Assembly: GCF_000227135.1 (NCBI RefSeq)
Contig: NC_018263.1
Coordinates: forward strand, 1,827,367-1,891,366
Length of the DNA stretch: 64,000 nucleotides
Direction of reading: 5' to 3'
Source of the DNA: Leishmania donovani
Taxonomy: Eukaryota; Euglenozoa; Kinetoplastea; Trypanosomatida; Trypanosomatidae
A program made the translations under genes and the position numbers. The notes beneath the pieces were generated by a model. The model made no database searches. It was not told where the DNA came from and saw only the letters and a program-made list of their open reading frames with translations. Each line of letters opens with the position of its first letter. The stretch's first letter is position 1. This document shows positions 38,498 through 47,411 of the stretch, piece after piece.

Positions 38498-41400
38498 ATG
38501 GAGACGTCGCCGAAAACGGCGAGTGCCAACGTGGACCTTTACGTTCTCGAATACATGGTGAACATGCGGTGGTTGCTCCGCTATGCTGCCCATGAGCTCG
38601 ACCCGACCGTAGAGCAGCAGTACCCCGACTTCGTGGCTCGGGTGGTCCAGTTGGACATGGTTCTTTCCAACACGACGTTTGAGCACAGCTGCACACTCGG
38701 CGATGTGCCCTTTGGCATTGTGCGTCTCGCACGGGAGGCCGTGCTGTATTTGCTAGTGTCCGATCATCTCCTGGGCGGGTGTCCGCCGACTATGCATCCG
38801 TTTCTGCAGCGGGCTGTCGTGGCGGAGTCGAGCGGTGCAGCCCGCCGCTCTCCCCGAAGAGCACCAGTAAGCGCCGACCTCAACGTGAGTTTTCCAAGCG
38901 ACGGTGACGGCGACGACACGGACGGCGGTGTGTCACGAACGGTCACAGAACTCGACGGCCGACCGCTAAATTCCATCGATCCTTCCAGCGAAGAGATGCT
39001 GAAGCTAGCTGAAGTGGAAGTCCAGGGGAAAGAGGCGCAGGCGATGCTACTCTTGCTGCGTTGGCTTTTCAGCGAAGGCGTACTCTCGGAAGACGACGTT
39101 TTGGCAACGGTTGAGATGGACCGCCCTGACGACGGCAGCGTCAACACCCAGGCGGGCCCCCCAGCCCCTGCCGCGACGGGGTACGAGCGGTTTCGCCGGC
39201 ATCAGAAACTCGCGCGTCACCTGGCACAGTTGGTGCCGTTCTATTTCGGCGCACACCTACTCCTGTCGCGCTCGCTGCTCCTGCAGTACTGTTCAACGCT
39301 GCTCACCAGGGACGCGGTGATGCACCACGTTGCCCACCTGCGTTCGGTCGTTTCACGTGCTGCCCCACGTCTCTCGGCAGTTCCACCGCCGTCAAGCGTT
39401 GAAGGGGCCCTTCTCGAGTGGCTCCAGGTGGTTGTGGACTCGATCAACGCAAGCGAGGACGGAGCGGTGGTTCTCGCACGCCTGCAAGACTGTTCGGCTC
39501 TGCGTGCCTTCATTCAGCACGGGCCGTTTTGCGAAGACGTAATGGACCCGGCAGATCGTGATTTCTTTCGTCTCGTGCAGAGCGGCGAATCGGTGTGTGT
39601 AGCGCTGCTGTTCTACTACCCAGATGCCGTTCCACTCCCAGGGCTTTCGATGGCTCTGCGTGCGGCGGAAAACAGTGTTGCGAGACGCGAAGACACCGAC
39701 GCTGGGCTGGAGCTGCTGCATCAGCATCTGTCGCTGTGCTATTGGACCGCCATCTTAGCGGCGGCCCGGCAGCTGGGCGTGTGGACGCTTCTGAGGGCTG
39801 AGGAGATTGTCCGATACGGTCGGACGGCGCTTCCGTTGCACCTATTCTGTCTCATCCAGCAATTGTTTGCCGTACTCGCCACCAACGCCGAGGAGGACGT
39901 GCGCGTGAGCGCTGACACGGCGTGGTGGGAGCAGATGGAAAGCAGAGATGGCCTGACGGCGATGATGCGAGCGAATGGAGCCGACGCCGGCTCAGATTCC
40001 CAAGAGTGGAGTGACACGGCGAAAACGACGAAGAGCAGAGCTGCCCTCTCGGGGGCGCAGCAGGTGCTCCGCAGATCGATGCACAACACGCTTTCACCCC
40101 CCGTGTTCGCGGCACCAGACGCCAGTGGTGACGGCGCTGGAACCGCGCAGGTTCGTATGGGGTCTGGCCATGACGGGCGGCCGCATGAAAGGCGCGTCGT
40201 TGCGCCGCCGTCATCGACGGGGAGAGCGACGGAGAGTCTTGAAACGGATGAGTGCCGCGCAGTTCACAGCGGTGTCAACGTGCCGGCTACGGGGGAAGAT
40301 GACACCGACGGGGACACAGCACAGTTCTCCATCGAGGCTGTCCATACGCAGCGCGGAGCTCAGACCGTTTCGGGGACGGGGCCCGAAGAAACTCTCGAGA
40401 CGGCTGCGTCCGTGCTACGGCCGATGGTGACGGGGCGCGGTGGCGCGCTGACGCGCACGAGCGCCCCCGCTTCTGGGACAGCGACAACGACGATGTCGTT
40501 AGACACCCTCACCATTGCACCGGCTGCGAACCTGCACGATGGACAGCGGAGGACCGATTCCCGAGCTGATGTGTTCGGGGCGCACGTCATGGACACATAC
40601 GCTCGAGCCGAGGAGGAGTGTGTACCGAACTCGGGCGCCACAGCTGCAGGTGACCTCACTGCGCAGCCCGCGCTTGTGCTGAGCGAGCCCCGCCCGACGT
40701 GTGCGGACGCGCTGCTTCACACGAGAGCGGTGGACGCTGTGCTCCACGGGAGCGCAACCGCCGCCTACGCGAAACTGCCCACCGCGACCACAGCGGTGGC
40801 CGACGTGCCTGTTGTGGCGGCGCCAGCGCCTACGAAAAGGCTGTCCAGGGAGCGAGGCCACGCGGAGTCGTCGTTGCGCAGTGCTGGTAGCGGCTACAAG
40901 GCCAGCAGAGATGCCCCTGTGGTGGCCCAGCCTGCAGAGGCTTCGCGAGGTACGTCATCGATAATAGCGCGCGCGGCCGAGCGGTCTATGAGCTCCTCGC
41001 TGACGGAGAGCTCCGGCTTTGTTATGCGGAAGGCTCCGCAAGATCCCAAGGAGGCAAACGAGGCAGCACGAGAAATCTCCGACAGCGTTGACTTCTCAGA
41101 CTCGAAGCACATGTCGCCGGCGGCGACGACGACGGATTTCCAGTGCACAGCAGAGGAGTCTCCTTCACTGCAGGCGTTCGCTGCTGGAATGGGCACTGAG
41201 GAGTCAACTGCCGTGTTGGATAGCGCGATGGCGCGTCCTCTGCTGGCGAGCACCACCTTGACCAGCGCCGTCATCCCTGCTGTGCGGATGGTCGTGTTTC
41301 CCAAGCACGATGCCGAGAAGGGGTTTGAGGATCCAGAGACCCACGCGGCTGTCCCGAGGCGGATCTGCGATGCAGCGTACACAGACCTGTCGTCCTCGCT

Positions 41401-42703
41401 GGGCTGGCCGCCGACTACGAGAGGCAAAGCCACTGTCGCCGCGCATGTGCCCAGTAGCGTCGCTCCTGTTGGAGGCTCAGCAAGGTCTCCACCAAAGGCA
41501 TCTGCGAGCTCTCTCTCCCGCGAGGACGATTCACGCAGCTCACATTCGCGTAAGTGCCCCCGGGTGACGGGCGTAGCAGTCGAGGACGAATCCAGGGTAG
41601 TCTTCCGAGACGAAGCAGAGGCCTGTGCGCGCGCCATGGGCAAATATAGTCCTCTTTCACCGCCGCCGGAGGAGCTAGAGCCGCTTCAGACGCGATGGCA
41701 CGATTGCGAGACCGGAATGGCAGTCGTAGACCACGCTATGGTGGCGTGTGACTTGCCGACGCCGCTGTCCCACGAGCACACGCTCCGGCGAGTGGGCGGT
41801 GATGCACTGCCCACCATGAATGGAGAGAACACAGAAGAGTACCGCGCCCTGCCCCCCAGTATGTTGTCGCCTTCCCCGGTCTACCCCGTCTCGAGTGCCC
41901 GCAGAGGTCATGAACACGCCAGTGACGGAATGCGAGATGATAACACTCCCCATCGAAAGGTGAGCGAAGGAGCCGACTCCCTTGAGGTGTCGCCGCTGCC
42001 ACTGGCGCTGACGCGCAGTCTCTCCGAAGTCTATGGCACCGATTACGCTTTGATGCTCGAAGACATGGCTGCCTCCGATGTGGATCTTCTCCGTCGTCGC
42101 CACCGCACCACAGAGGAGAGCTGGTACTCGAGTGCGTCGTGGCCGTACCACCGCAGCTGGCGCGGCGCCGCTGAATCTCTCGCGAGCGCCATATCGTCAA
42201 CGCAGAACATTGCGCAAGTGCGAGAGCTGCTGGATCGCTTGACAGGGATCAGCCTGACGGATTTGGCAGACAAGGACAAGCAAGAGCTGTACAATGCCCT
42301 GGCGCAGCAGCAGGCAGTGGTCAATGAGCTGAAGACTGCGCTCCACGGCGGCAGCACTCACGTGGGTGGCAGAGGGCAGTTTAGCAACGCAACGCACCGA
42401 CCGACACTCCAGCGCAGGCGCAGAGCGCAGCTGCGGCCGCCACCTGAAGAAACGGACGACCGAGGCGAGCAGGCGTTTGCCCACGCGGGGCGAGCTGTTC
42501 GGCGCAAGCCGCGCGACACGCTCGGCGAGGGCGCAGGCACGTGGCGCAGCTTAATGTCTCCCATGACGGCAGAGTCCGGCGGCTCTGCCGCGCACACGGT
42601 GCAGAGCGATGTCGATGGGCAGCTGGCCGAGACGGACGTTTCATCGCAGGTGAATGAGCCGCTTCAGTTTTCAGCCTCCACGAGTCTGCCGGCGTCCACG
42701 TAA
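38498..42703 (+). CDS. Large protein with possible CAMSAP-type calponin-homology domain
   Basis: 1401 aa. The N-terminal 470 residues are ordered and helical; the middle (about 480-1160) is low-complexity. A second ordered part (about 1165-1285) holds LTRSLSEVYGTDYALMLEDM and a helical segment ending AQQQAVVNELKTAL. Residues about 340-470 resemble the CH domain of CAMSAP/Patronin microtubule minus-end proteins. They have a QSGESVCVALLFYYPDAVPL block (compare the family's DGCALLALIHFYCP pattern), then a helix ending LRAEEIVRYGRTALPLHLFC, which matches the family's 'EDMLYSPPVLRTNI' position, and a final IQQLFAVL. No C-terminal CKK domain is present, so even if the CH call is right this is not a complete CAMSAP. 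A cytoskeletal role is a guess. The first ATG is used. Confidence 0.75.
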   Translation: METSPKTASANVDLYVLEYMVNMRWLLRYAAHELDPTVEQQYPDFVARVVQLDMVLSNTTFEHSCTLGDVPFGIVRLAREAVLYLLVSDHLLGGCPPTMHPFLQRAVVAESSGAARRSPRRAPVSADLNVSFPSDGDGDDTDGGVSRTVTELDGRPLNSIDPSSEEMLKLAEVEVQGKEAQAMLLLLRWLFSEGVLSEDDVLATVEMDRPDDGSVNTQAGPPAPAATGYERFRRHQKLARHLAQLVPFYFGAHLLLSRSLLLQYCSTLLTRDAVMHHVAHLRSVVSRAAPRLSAVPPPSSVEGALLEWLQVVVDSINASEDGAVVLARLQDCSALRAFIQHGPFCEDVMDPADRDFFRLVQSGESVCVALLFYYPDAVPLPGLSMALRAAENSVARREDTDAGLELLHQHLSLCYWTAILAAARQLGVWTLLRAEEIVRYGRTALPLHLFCLIQQLFAVLATNAEEDVRVSADTAWWEQMESRDGLTAMMRANGADAGSDSQEWSDTAKTTKSRAALSGAQQVLRRSMHNTLSPPVFAAPDASGDGAGTAQVRMGSGHDGRPHERRVVAPPSSTGRATESLETDECRAVHSGVNVPATGEDDTDGDTAQFSIEAVHTQRGAQTVSGTGPEETLETAASVLRPMVTGRGGALTRTSAPASGTATTTMSLDTLTIAPAANLHDGQRRTDSRADVFGAHVMDTYARAEEECVPNSGATAAGDLTAQPALVLSEPRPTCADALLHTRAVDAVLHGSATAAYAKLPTATTAVADVPVVAAPAPTKRLSRERGHAESSLRSAGSGYKASRDAPVVAQPAEASRGTSSIIARAAERSMSSSLTESSGFVMRKAPQDPKEANEAAREISDSVDFSDSKHMSPAATTTDFQCTAEESPSLQAFAAGMGTEESTAVLDSAMARPLLASTTLTSAVIPAVRMVVFPKHDAEKGFEDPETHAAVPRRICDAAYTDLSSSLGWPPTTRGKATVAAHVPSSVAPVGGSARSPPKASASSLSREDDSRSSHSRKCPRVTGVAVEDESRVVFRDEAEACARAMGKYSPLSPPPEELEPLQTRWHDCETGMAVVDHAMVACDLPTPLSHEHTLRRVGGDALPTMNGENTEEYRALPPSMLSPSPVYPVSSARRGHEHASDGMRDDNTPHRKVSEGADSLEVSPLPLALTRSLSEVYGTDYALMLEDMAASDVDLLRRRHRTTEESWYSSASWPYHRSWRGAAESLASAISSTQNIAQVRELLDRLTGISLTDLADKDKQELYNALAQQQAVVNELKTALHGGSTHVGGRGQFSNATHRPTLQRRRRAQLRPPPEETDDRGEQAFAHAGRAVRRKPRDTLGEGAGTWRSLMSPMTAESGGSAAHTVQSDVDGQLAETDVSSQVNEPLQFSASTSLPAST

Positions 42704-43481
42704 GATACAGGATGGGCACAACGAAAAGAAGGATGCCCGCTAATGGCCGCGCACGCACGAAGAGATGGCGTGACGTTCCCCTCGCAACACACCAGAACAC
42801 AAGCGAAGACGAAAAAAAAAAAGGATGGAAACTCGAGTTCATGTCTGCTCAGCACTTCCAGATGCGAGCCCACCCTGCAGCGCCTAAGCAAACTATAGAG
42901 GGGCTCACTCAAGGGACCGCCTCTGTGGACGCACGCCACATGCGGTGTCGTCTATCGACTGGCATGCACACGCTCGTTTCTTTGTGGATGTGGGTGCATA
43001 CCTCTCCGGCGTTTACTGCGCCACTTGCATGACGTGCACGCACCGCGAGAGGCAAGGAGAGACGGCTTTCGTTTCCAGAGACGTTTGGGACTATCGGGTT
43101 TCTCCATGGCAGGTCAAGGACGTGCAGGGCACTCGGGTGTCTCTCGTCACCCGTGCGGGCTCCCACACGGGGTGCTTCGTCTCCCTCTATCGCTTCCTCT
43201 CTCTCCCGCCCGCCTCTCACACGGCTTTAATGCTCCCTGAATCCGTCGACACGCTGCGTTCACAAGGGCTGTGTGTAATGACTCCAATAGAGCGTCTCAC
43301 CAACGCAGCCTTCTGCGCCCCCTTCTTCACCCAAAATTTTTCCTTCTCTTTCGCCATCCGTGCCTCCCTGCCATCGTAGCAGAGCCAAGGCCTCGTGAGC
43401 GCATAGGTGCATACACGGGAGGTTTCCTTTATTATTATTTTGTGTCTTTTGTCTCTGCTTTGCTTTTGTCTACGACTCCTC
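42704..43481 (+). other. Intergenic region upstream of PIG-P
   Basis: No gene recognised; the 144-codon open frame at 42945-43379 lacks an early ATG. The pyrimidine tract about 43334-43374 with AG at 43378-43379 is the best acceptor for PIG-P. The 102 nt between it and the PIG-P start contain no ATG but are unusually T-rich. Confidence 0.55.
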
Positions 43482-43952
43482 ATGACGGAGGACAGTCAAG
43501 GTGCGCAAATCGCCATCAACGGCTTCATCGGCTCCATACTCATTGTAGTGGGCTCCATCACCTACGTTCTCTGGGCCGTACTGCCAGATGACGTGCTGCA
43601 CCGGCTGCACCTGACCTACTACCCGGATCGCTACTGGGCCGTGGCCATTCCGGCCATTCTCGTTATGTTTCTCTTCCACTACTTCACCACGTCTTGGCTG
43701 CTGGTGCTTGTCACAACGCACCCGTTGACGGATGGCCGGTGCATCACGGACGTGGACAGCAAGCCGGACAAGGAGATCGAGGTCGGCGCACTGGCAGACT
43801 CTAGCAGTAGCGTGCCACCATGGGTGGATATTCCAGTGTCGGTTGCAAGTCACCTCTTGTTCGAGCCGTGGAATGAGAAAGTGCGATACAACGCGCCAGG
43901 TCCGACGGAGATGATGAATGGAGAAAACGGGAGGAGGGGGCGGTTTGTCTGA
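43482..43952 (+). CDS. PIGP: PIG-P (GPI19), subunit of GPI-GlcNAc transferase
   Basis: 156 aa. PIG-P is a small ER membrane subunit of the complex that adds GlcNAc to phosphatidylinositol, the first step of GPI-anchor synthesis. GPI-linked surface molecules (gp63, LPG-related lipids) dominate the trypanosomatid surface. The two family membrane helices are at about 14-36 and 50-77. Between them is the hallmark LTYYPDRYWAVAIP (44-57), matching the LTYWPQKYWAVALP type of motif in animals. HPLTDGRCITD (80-90) follows, equivalent to the family's SPLDS..TITD. The C-terminal 60 residues face the cytosol and are slightly longer than usual. The start is the first ATG, directly after a T-rich stretch; the frame open from 43407 has no earlier ATG. 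Confidence 0.9.
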   Translation: MTEDSQGAQIAINGFIGSILIVVGSITYVLWAVLPDDVLHRLHLTYYPDRYWAVAIPAILVMFLFHYFTTSWLLVLVTTHPLTDGRCITDVDSKPDKEIEVGALADSSSSVPPWVDIPVSVASHLLFEPWNEKVRYNAPGPTEMMNGENGRRGRFV

Positions 43953-44655
43953 GGGGTGCCCATGTGCGGGGCAACATGTGTGTGCTCGCATTACGAGCCC
44001 CTACAGGTCACCCGCGCAGCTCGTCGCGTCTGCGTTTACGTGTGTTGCGTGGTGATGAGTTTACGCCTCCATCAACCTCTTCTCCGCGCTTCATTGTCGG
44101 TTGCCGTGACAGCTGCTCACGTCACGTTCTAGGCCGCAGCGAAGTGTGGTGTGCGTGGTGTCCGCCGTAATGGTGGTCGCCTGACAGAAAACAGAAGACA
44201 ACAAAAGGGATCGCCGTCAGGAGAGGTAAAAGGGCAGACCAGCAGCGTGCGTCTTCTTGCTAACTCGCTCCTGGTCGTCGCGCGCGTGCAACGTATGCGC
44301 GTACCCGAGTGGTGTCGGTGTCGAACGCTTCTGAAGTTTAGGGATGCCCGCCGCGCTGCCTCCTGGAAAAGGACGAGAAGGGATGAGGGAGGGAAGGGGA
44401 GGAGGAAGCGTGTATCGAACATGACGGTACACGACAACGCGACCTTTTGTCCTGCTACTATGTGCCACATCCGCCCAGCGCTTCCGTGCGTCACGGCGCT
44501 TCATCTGAATTTTCGTTCATGCACACCGTCCCGTCACTGATTGAGCACACGCACACACAAGCTTGTACGCGCGCATTCACGAAAGGTACTCTGGACCTCC
44601 CCCCCTCCTCACCCTTCCCCCAGCCCGCCTCTTTCTTTTCGCTTGCTCAGCCGCA
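43953..44655 (+). other. Intergenic region after PIG-P
   Basis: No gene seen. The final 70 nt form a strong polypyrimidine tract and acceptor for the next gene. Confidence 0.55.
44598..44650 (+). promoter_or_regulatory. Strong trans-splice acceptor of the 617-aa helical-repeat protein gene
   Basis: About 50 nt of nearly unbroken C and T end in AG at 44649-44650, five nucleotides before the ATG at 44656. Confidence 0.7.
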
Positions 44656-46509
44656 ATGTCGTTGATGCGGTCGTGCGTGCGTCTCCAACAGACCGCGCTG
44701 GAGGTTTCTACGCTTCACCGACTGCTGCGGCACTGCGCACGTCACCCTGAGCGCTTCGAGTTGGCGGAAATGTATAAGCTTGGCATCCTTCTGAAAGATT
44801 CAAACGACGCACTGGCGTTGAGCTCAAACACGGAGCTCTTGAAGAGCTTGGCGAGCCGCTACGCGCAGATCCGCGAAAATGCATCGCCTTTTCAAAAATC
44901 CTTGTTGGACGCGGTACTGCCTCGCTCGCAGTCTGTGTCGACGTCGAGGAGCAGTGCGGCAGGGGCTGGTGCAGCGGAGGCGCAGCTAACCACGGGATCG
45001 CCGAGTGCACCAGACGGTGCCCTGCCGGTGACGGCGCATGAGTACTTCAAGGCGATCATGGAACTGGCGAAGGACGCGGAGGCGGAGCACTACCGTGCCG
45101 TTGCCCGCGAGGCGCGCGCATCATCGCGCGGCCCGCTGCACGACGCGAGCGTGGACATGCAAGAAGGCGTGTCTCCCGGACGAAGCGGGACCGCAGCGCC
45201 TGCACCGTCTCGGAGTGATGACACGAGCGCAGCGGGCCTCGGTGAAGCGCTCGGAAGTAGCCGCACAGAAGTGTTGGAAGCTCACCTCACCGCCCTTGAG
45301 CCGAACCTTCGTCAACTGTCGCCGGCAGAGACGTGCCACCTCATCAAAACCCTAGCAAAGTTCAACTACACAAACTACGAGCACGCTGTGCTCCTGACGC
45401 GTCGCGGATGTGAAATCTCTGGACAACTAAAGTGCCGTGAGCTGTGTCAGCTCTTCTTCAACCTGCATAAACTGCACACGCGGGACTCCTTGGTCGCCAT
45501 CGTGAACCATCTTCTCGAGCACACAACGGAGATGACGGCCGACGACGTGTTTTTGCTCTCTCAGGCGCTCGAACGGCAGGAGAACACGTCGTCGGCGTCG
45601 CAGCGCCTCTTGGCACCGTTGGTGGCGCAGGCCATCAAGAAACTGCCCGATGCCCCCTCTGCAGCATACCATCGTGCCCTCCTAGTGTCCATGGCGCGCT
45701 ATAATGTGGCGCACCGTGCTACTTTGCAAGTGGTGCTCCGGGACTGGGTAGAGCACTGGAAGGCGACGACCTCAGAGCGGGATTTGCTGAAAATGTTCGA
45801 GGCCGCCGCGTCGCTCATGTCGGCCGCGAAGTTGGAGGGATTGCAGCAGCTGGTGGAGCGCCTCACGGAACTGGCGCCGACGATGGATGTGTGCCTCATG
45901 GACCGTGCCATGGACCTTCTATCCATGGTACCAATGGACATGAGTACCAAGTGCATGATGTCCATCTTGGCGAGGCTTGTTGGCGAGGCAGGTCACTTGA
46001 GCGTTCGACAAGTCGTCTTCATCCTGCAGCTGCTCTCCACCTACCCACCAGCCAAGGGACACACGGCGGTGGTGTCGATGGCCTACGCGGCGTCCATTCG
46101 TGCCCCTTCCATGGACACCGAGTCACTTGAGAGTGTCGTCATATCGCTCGCCATGCTGCAGCTCTACACGGACGACTTCTTCACCATTGCTCACGTGCTG
46201 CAGGCGCAGAAGGGTGGCATGCGCAGCTTTGCGGCTGTACAGGAGCTGCTGCGGCACTGCACATCGGAGATGGCCGCCACCGAGCGTGGTCTCGGTATGC
46301 TGGCCAACGTCATTTGTACTGTGGCTCCGATGCTGAACGATGAAGAGCTTGCCTCTTGTCGCCGCGCGCTGGTGAACTTGGGGGTGCAGGACCGCAACGT
46401 GTTGCAGGGCATCTTTGCAAGGGCTAAGAAGCTTCACCGCACTCAGTCCACCGGCCACGCACGCAAGAAGCGCCTTGGCAGCTATGATCCAATGGCAGAC
46501 CTGCTCTGA
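44656..46509 (+). CDS. Helical-repeat protein, probably mitochondrial RNA-binding or RNA-processing
   Basis: 617 aa. The first 15 residues (MSLMRSCVRLQQTAL) have basic and hydrophobic residues and no acidic ones, as in a kinetoplast mitochondrial presequence. A low-complexity spacer (about 95-200) separates a helical N-terminal part from an array of about 35-40-residue helix pairs (about 205-600). Recurring patterns are LSPAETCHLIKTLAKFNYTN, CRELCQLFFNLHKL, MTADDVFLLSQALERQ and LSVRQVVFILQLLSTY, which look like octotricopeptide/FASTK-type or ARM/HEAT-like repeats. The C terminus is basic (HARKKRLGSYDP). The repeat style resembles the next gene's product, so the two may be old tandem relatives. 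Such proteins in trypanosomes include RNA-editing and mitoribosome factors. The precise family is not settled. The first ATG lies five nt after a very strong acceptor. Confidence 0.75.
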   Translation: MSLMRSCVRLQQTALEVSTLHRLLRHCARHPERFELAEMYKLGILLKDSNDALALSSNTELLKSLASRYAQIRENASPFQKSLLDAVLPRSQSVSTSRSSAAGAGAAEAQLTTGSPSAPDGALPVTAHEYFKAIMELAKDAEAEHYRAVAREARASSRGPLHDASVDMQEGVSPGRSGTAAPAPSRSDDTSAAGLGEALGSSRTEVLEAHLTALEPNLRQLSPAETCHLIKTLAKFNYTNYEHAVLLTRRGCEISGQLKCRELCQLFFNLHKLHTRDSLVAIVNHLLEHTTEMTADDVFLLSQALERQENTSSASQRLLAPLVAQAIKKLPDAPSAAYHRALLVSMARYNVAHRATLQVVLRDWVEHWKATTSERDLLKMFEAAASLMSAAKLEGLQQLVERLTELAPTMDVCLMDRAMDLLSMVPMDMSTKCMMSILARLVGEAGHLSVRQVVFILQLLSTYPPAKGHTAVVSMAYAASIRAPSMDTESLESVVISLAMLQLYTDDFFTIAHVLQAQKGGMRSFAAVQELLRHCTSEMAATERGLGMLANVICTVAPMLNDEELASCRRALVNLGVQDRNVLQGIFARAKKLHRTQSTGHARKKRLGSYDPMADLL

Positions 46510-47411
46510 GCAAAGGCGAAAAGTATGTGCGCCATGGGTTAATGCGGAGGCGCAGAAGGGAAGCGCCAAAAGGAGAGAAGCAATAGAGGAACTGCGTCTG
46601 TATGTGTGTGTGTGTGTGTGCGTGGGTCGGCTTGCGTGGCTCTCGTGTGTGTTCCCTAGCCCGTTTTCGTTGAGATGATGCGGCTGCCGGTTGTGGAGTG
46701 CATATTCAGTCGCGCTAGTGCTCGTCGTCTATCTTTCTCATGCCTTGCTTGTTATCTTCCGGCGTAGACAAGAAAACAGATGCTAGAGGCGGCGCAGCGA
46801 AACGGCTAAAACAGGATCACACGCGAAAGTGCTCCAGAAGAGCAACGTGTGAGCGCAACTTTAGTCAGCTGAGTGTCGGCAGGCGACGGATGTGCATCTC
46901 AGGAGCGACAGGGCGTGAGGGGTGCGTCACACGAGGGCAACGAGGCAACTTCTCAGGGGCTTTCCCATCCAGGCAGTGCCATACGCGCACCGATATGAGG
47001 TAGGCTGTCGGAGGTCTTGGAGCTGAGCGCATCCTCACATGATGTGTGTTCGGCTTCCCTCCCCACTCAGAGAGCACATGGTGAGCATGTGAAAAGGAAA
47101 GAGCGGAAACCTATAGCGCCCTTGTCTTCCCGGATGGTACGCTGCGTTTGCTCTCCCTCCATCCCTCCCCCTCTTGCCTCTCCGTTTTTTTTTCTGTTTC
47201 GCTTTGCATCTGTCGCGATGACAGCGCGCTGACACGAAGCGAGAGGGCAGTCCACGCACGCACGTCTGCAGCGGTACTCGGCGGCTCGGTCGCGAGGCTC
47301 CATCGCCGCGGGCCGAACGCAGCCTGACCGGAGCGCGAACACTAGGCAGATTACGTCACCGTAGGGAAGCCGCCACTTGCGACTGCAGTGACGGGGTTGG
47401 AGTAAGGAAGC
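46510..47411 (+). other. Intergenic region between the two helical-repeat genes
   Basis: Contains a TG repeat (46602-46620) and a pyrimidine-rich tract (47152-47205) followed by AG at 47223-47224, the likely acceptor for the next gene. No credible open frame. Confidence 0.55.
46602..46620 (+). repeat. TG dinucleotide repeat
   Basis: Nine TG units about 90 nt after the stop codon of the upstream gene, in its presumed 3' UTR. Confidence 0.85.

Noticed and set aside
42945..43379. 144-codon + strand frame before PIG-P
   Set aside because: No ATG at its start, and it ends exactly in the PIG-P polypyrimidine tract; composition is not coding-like.
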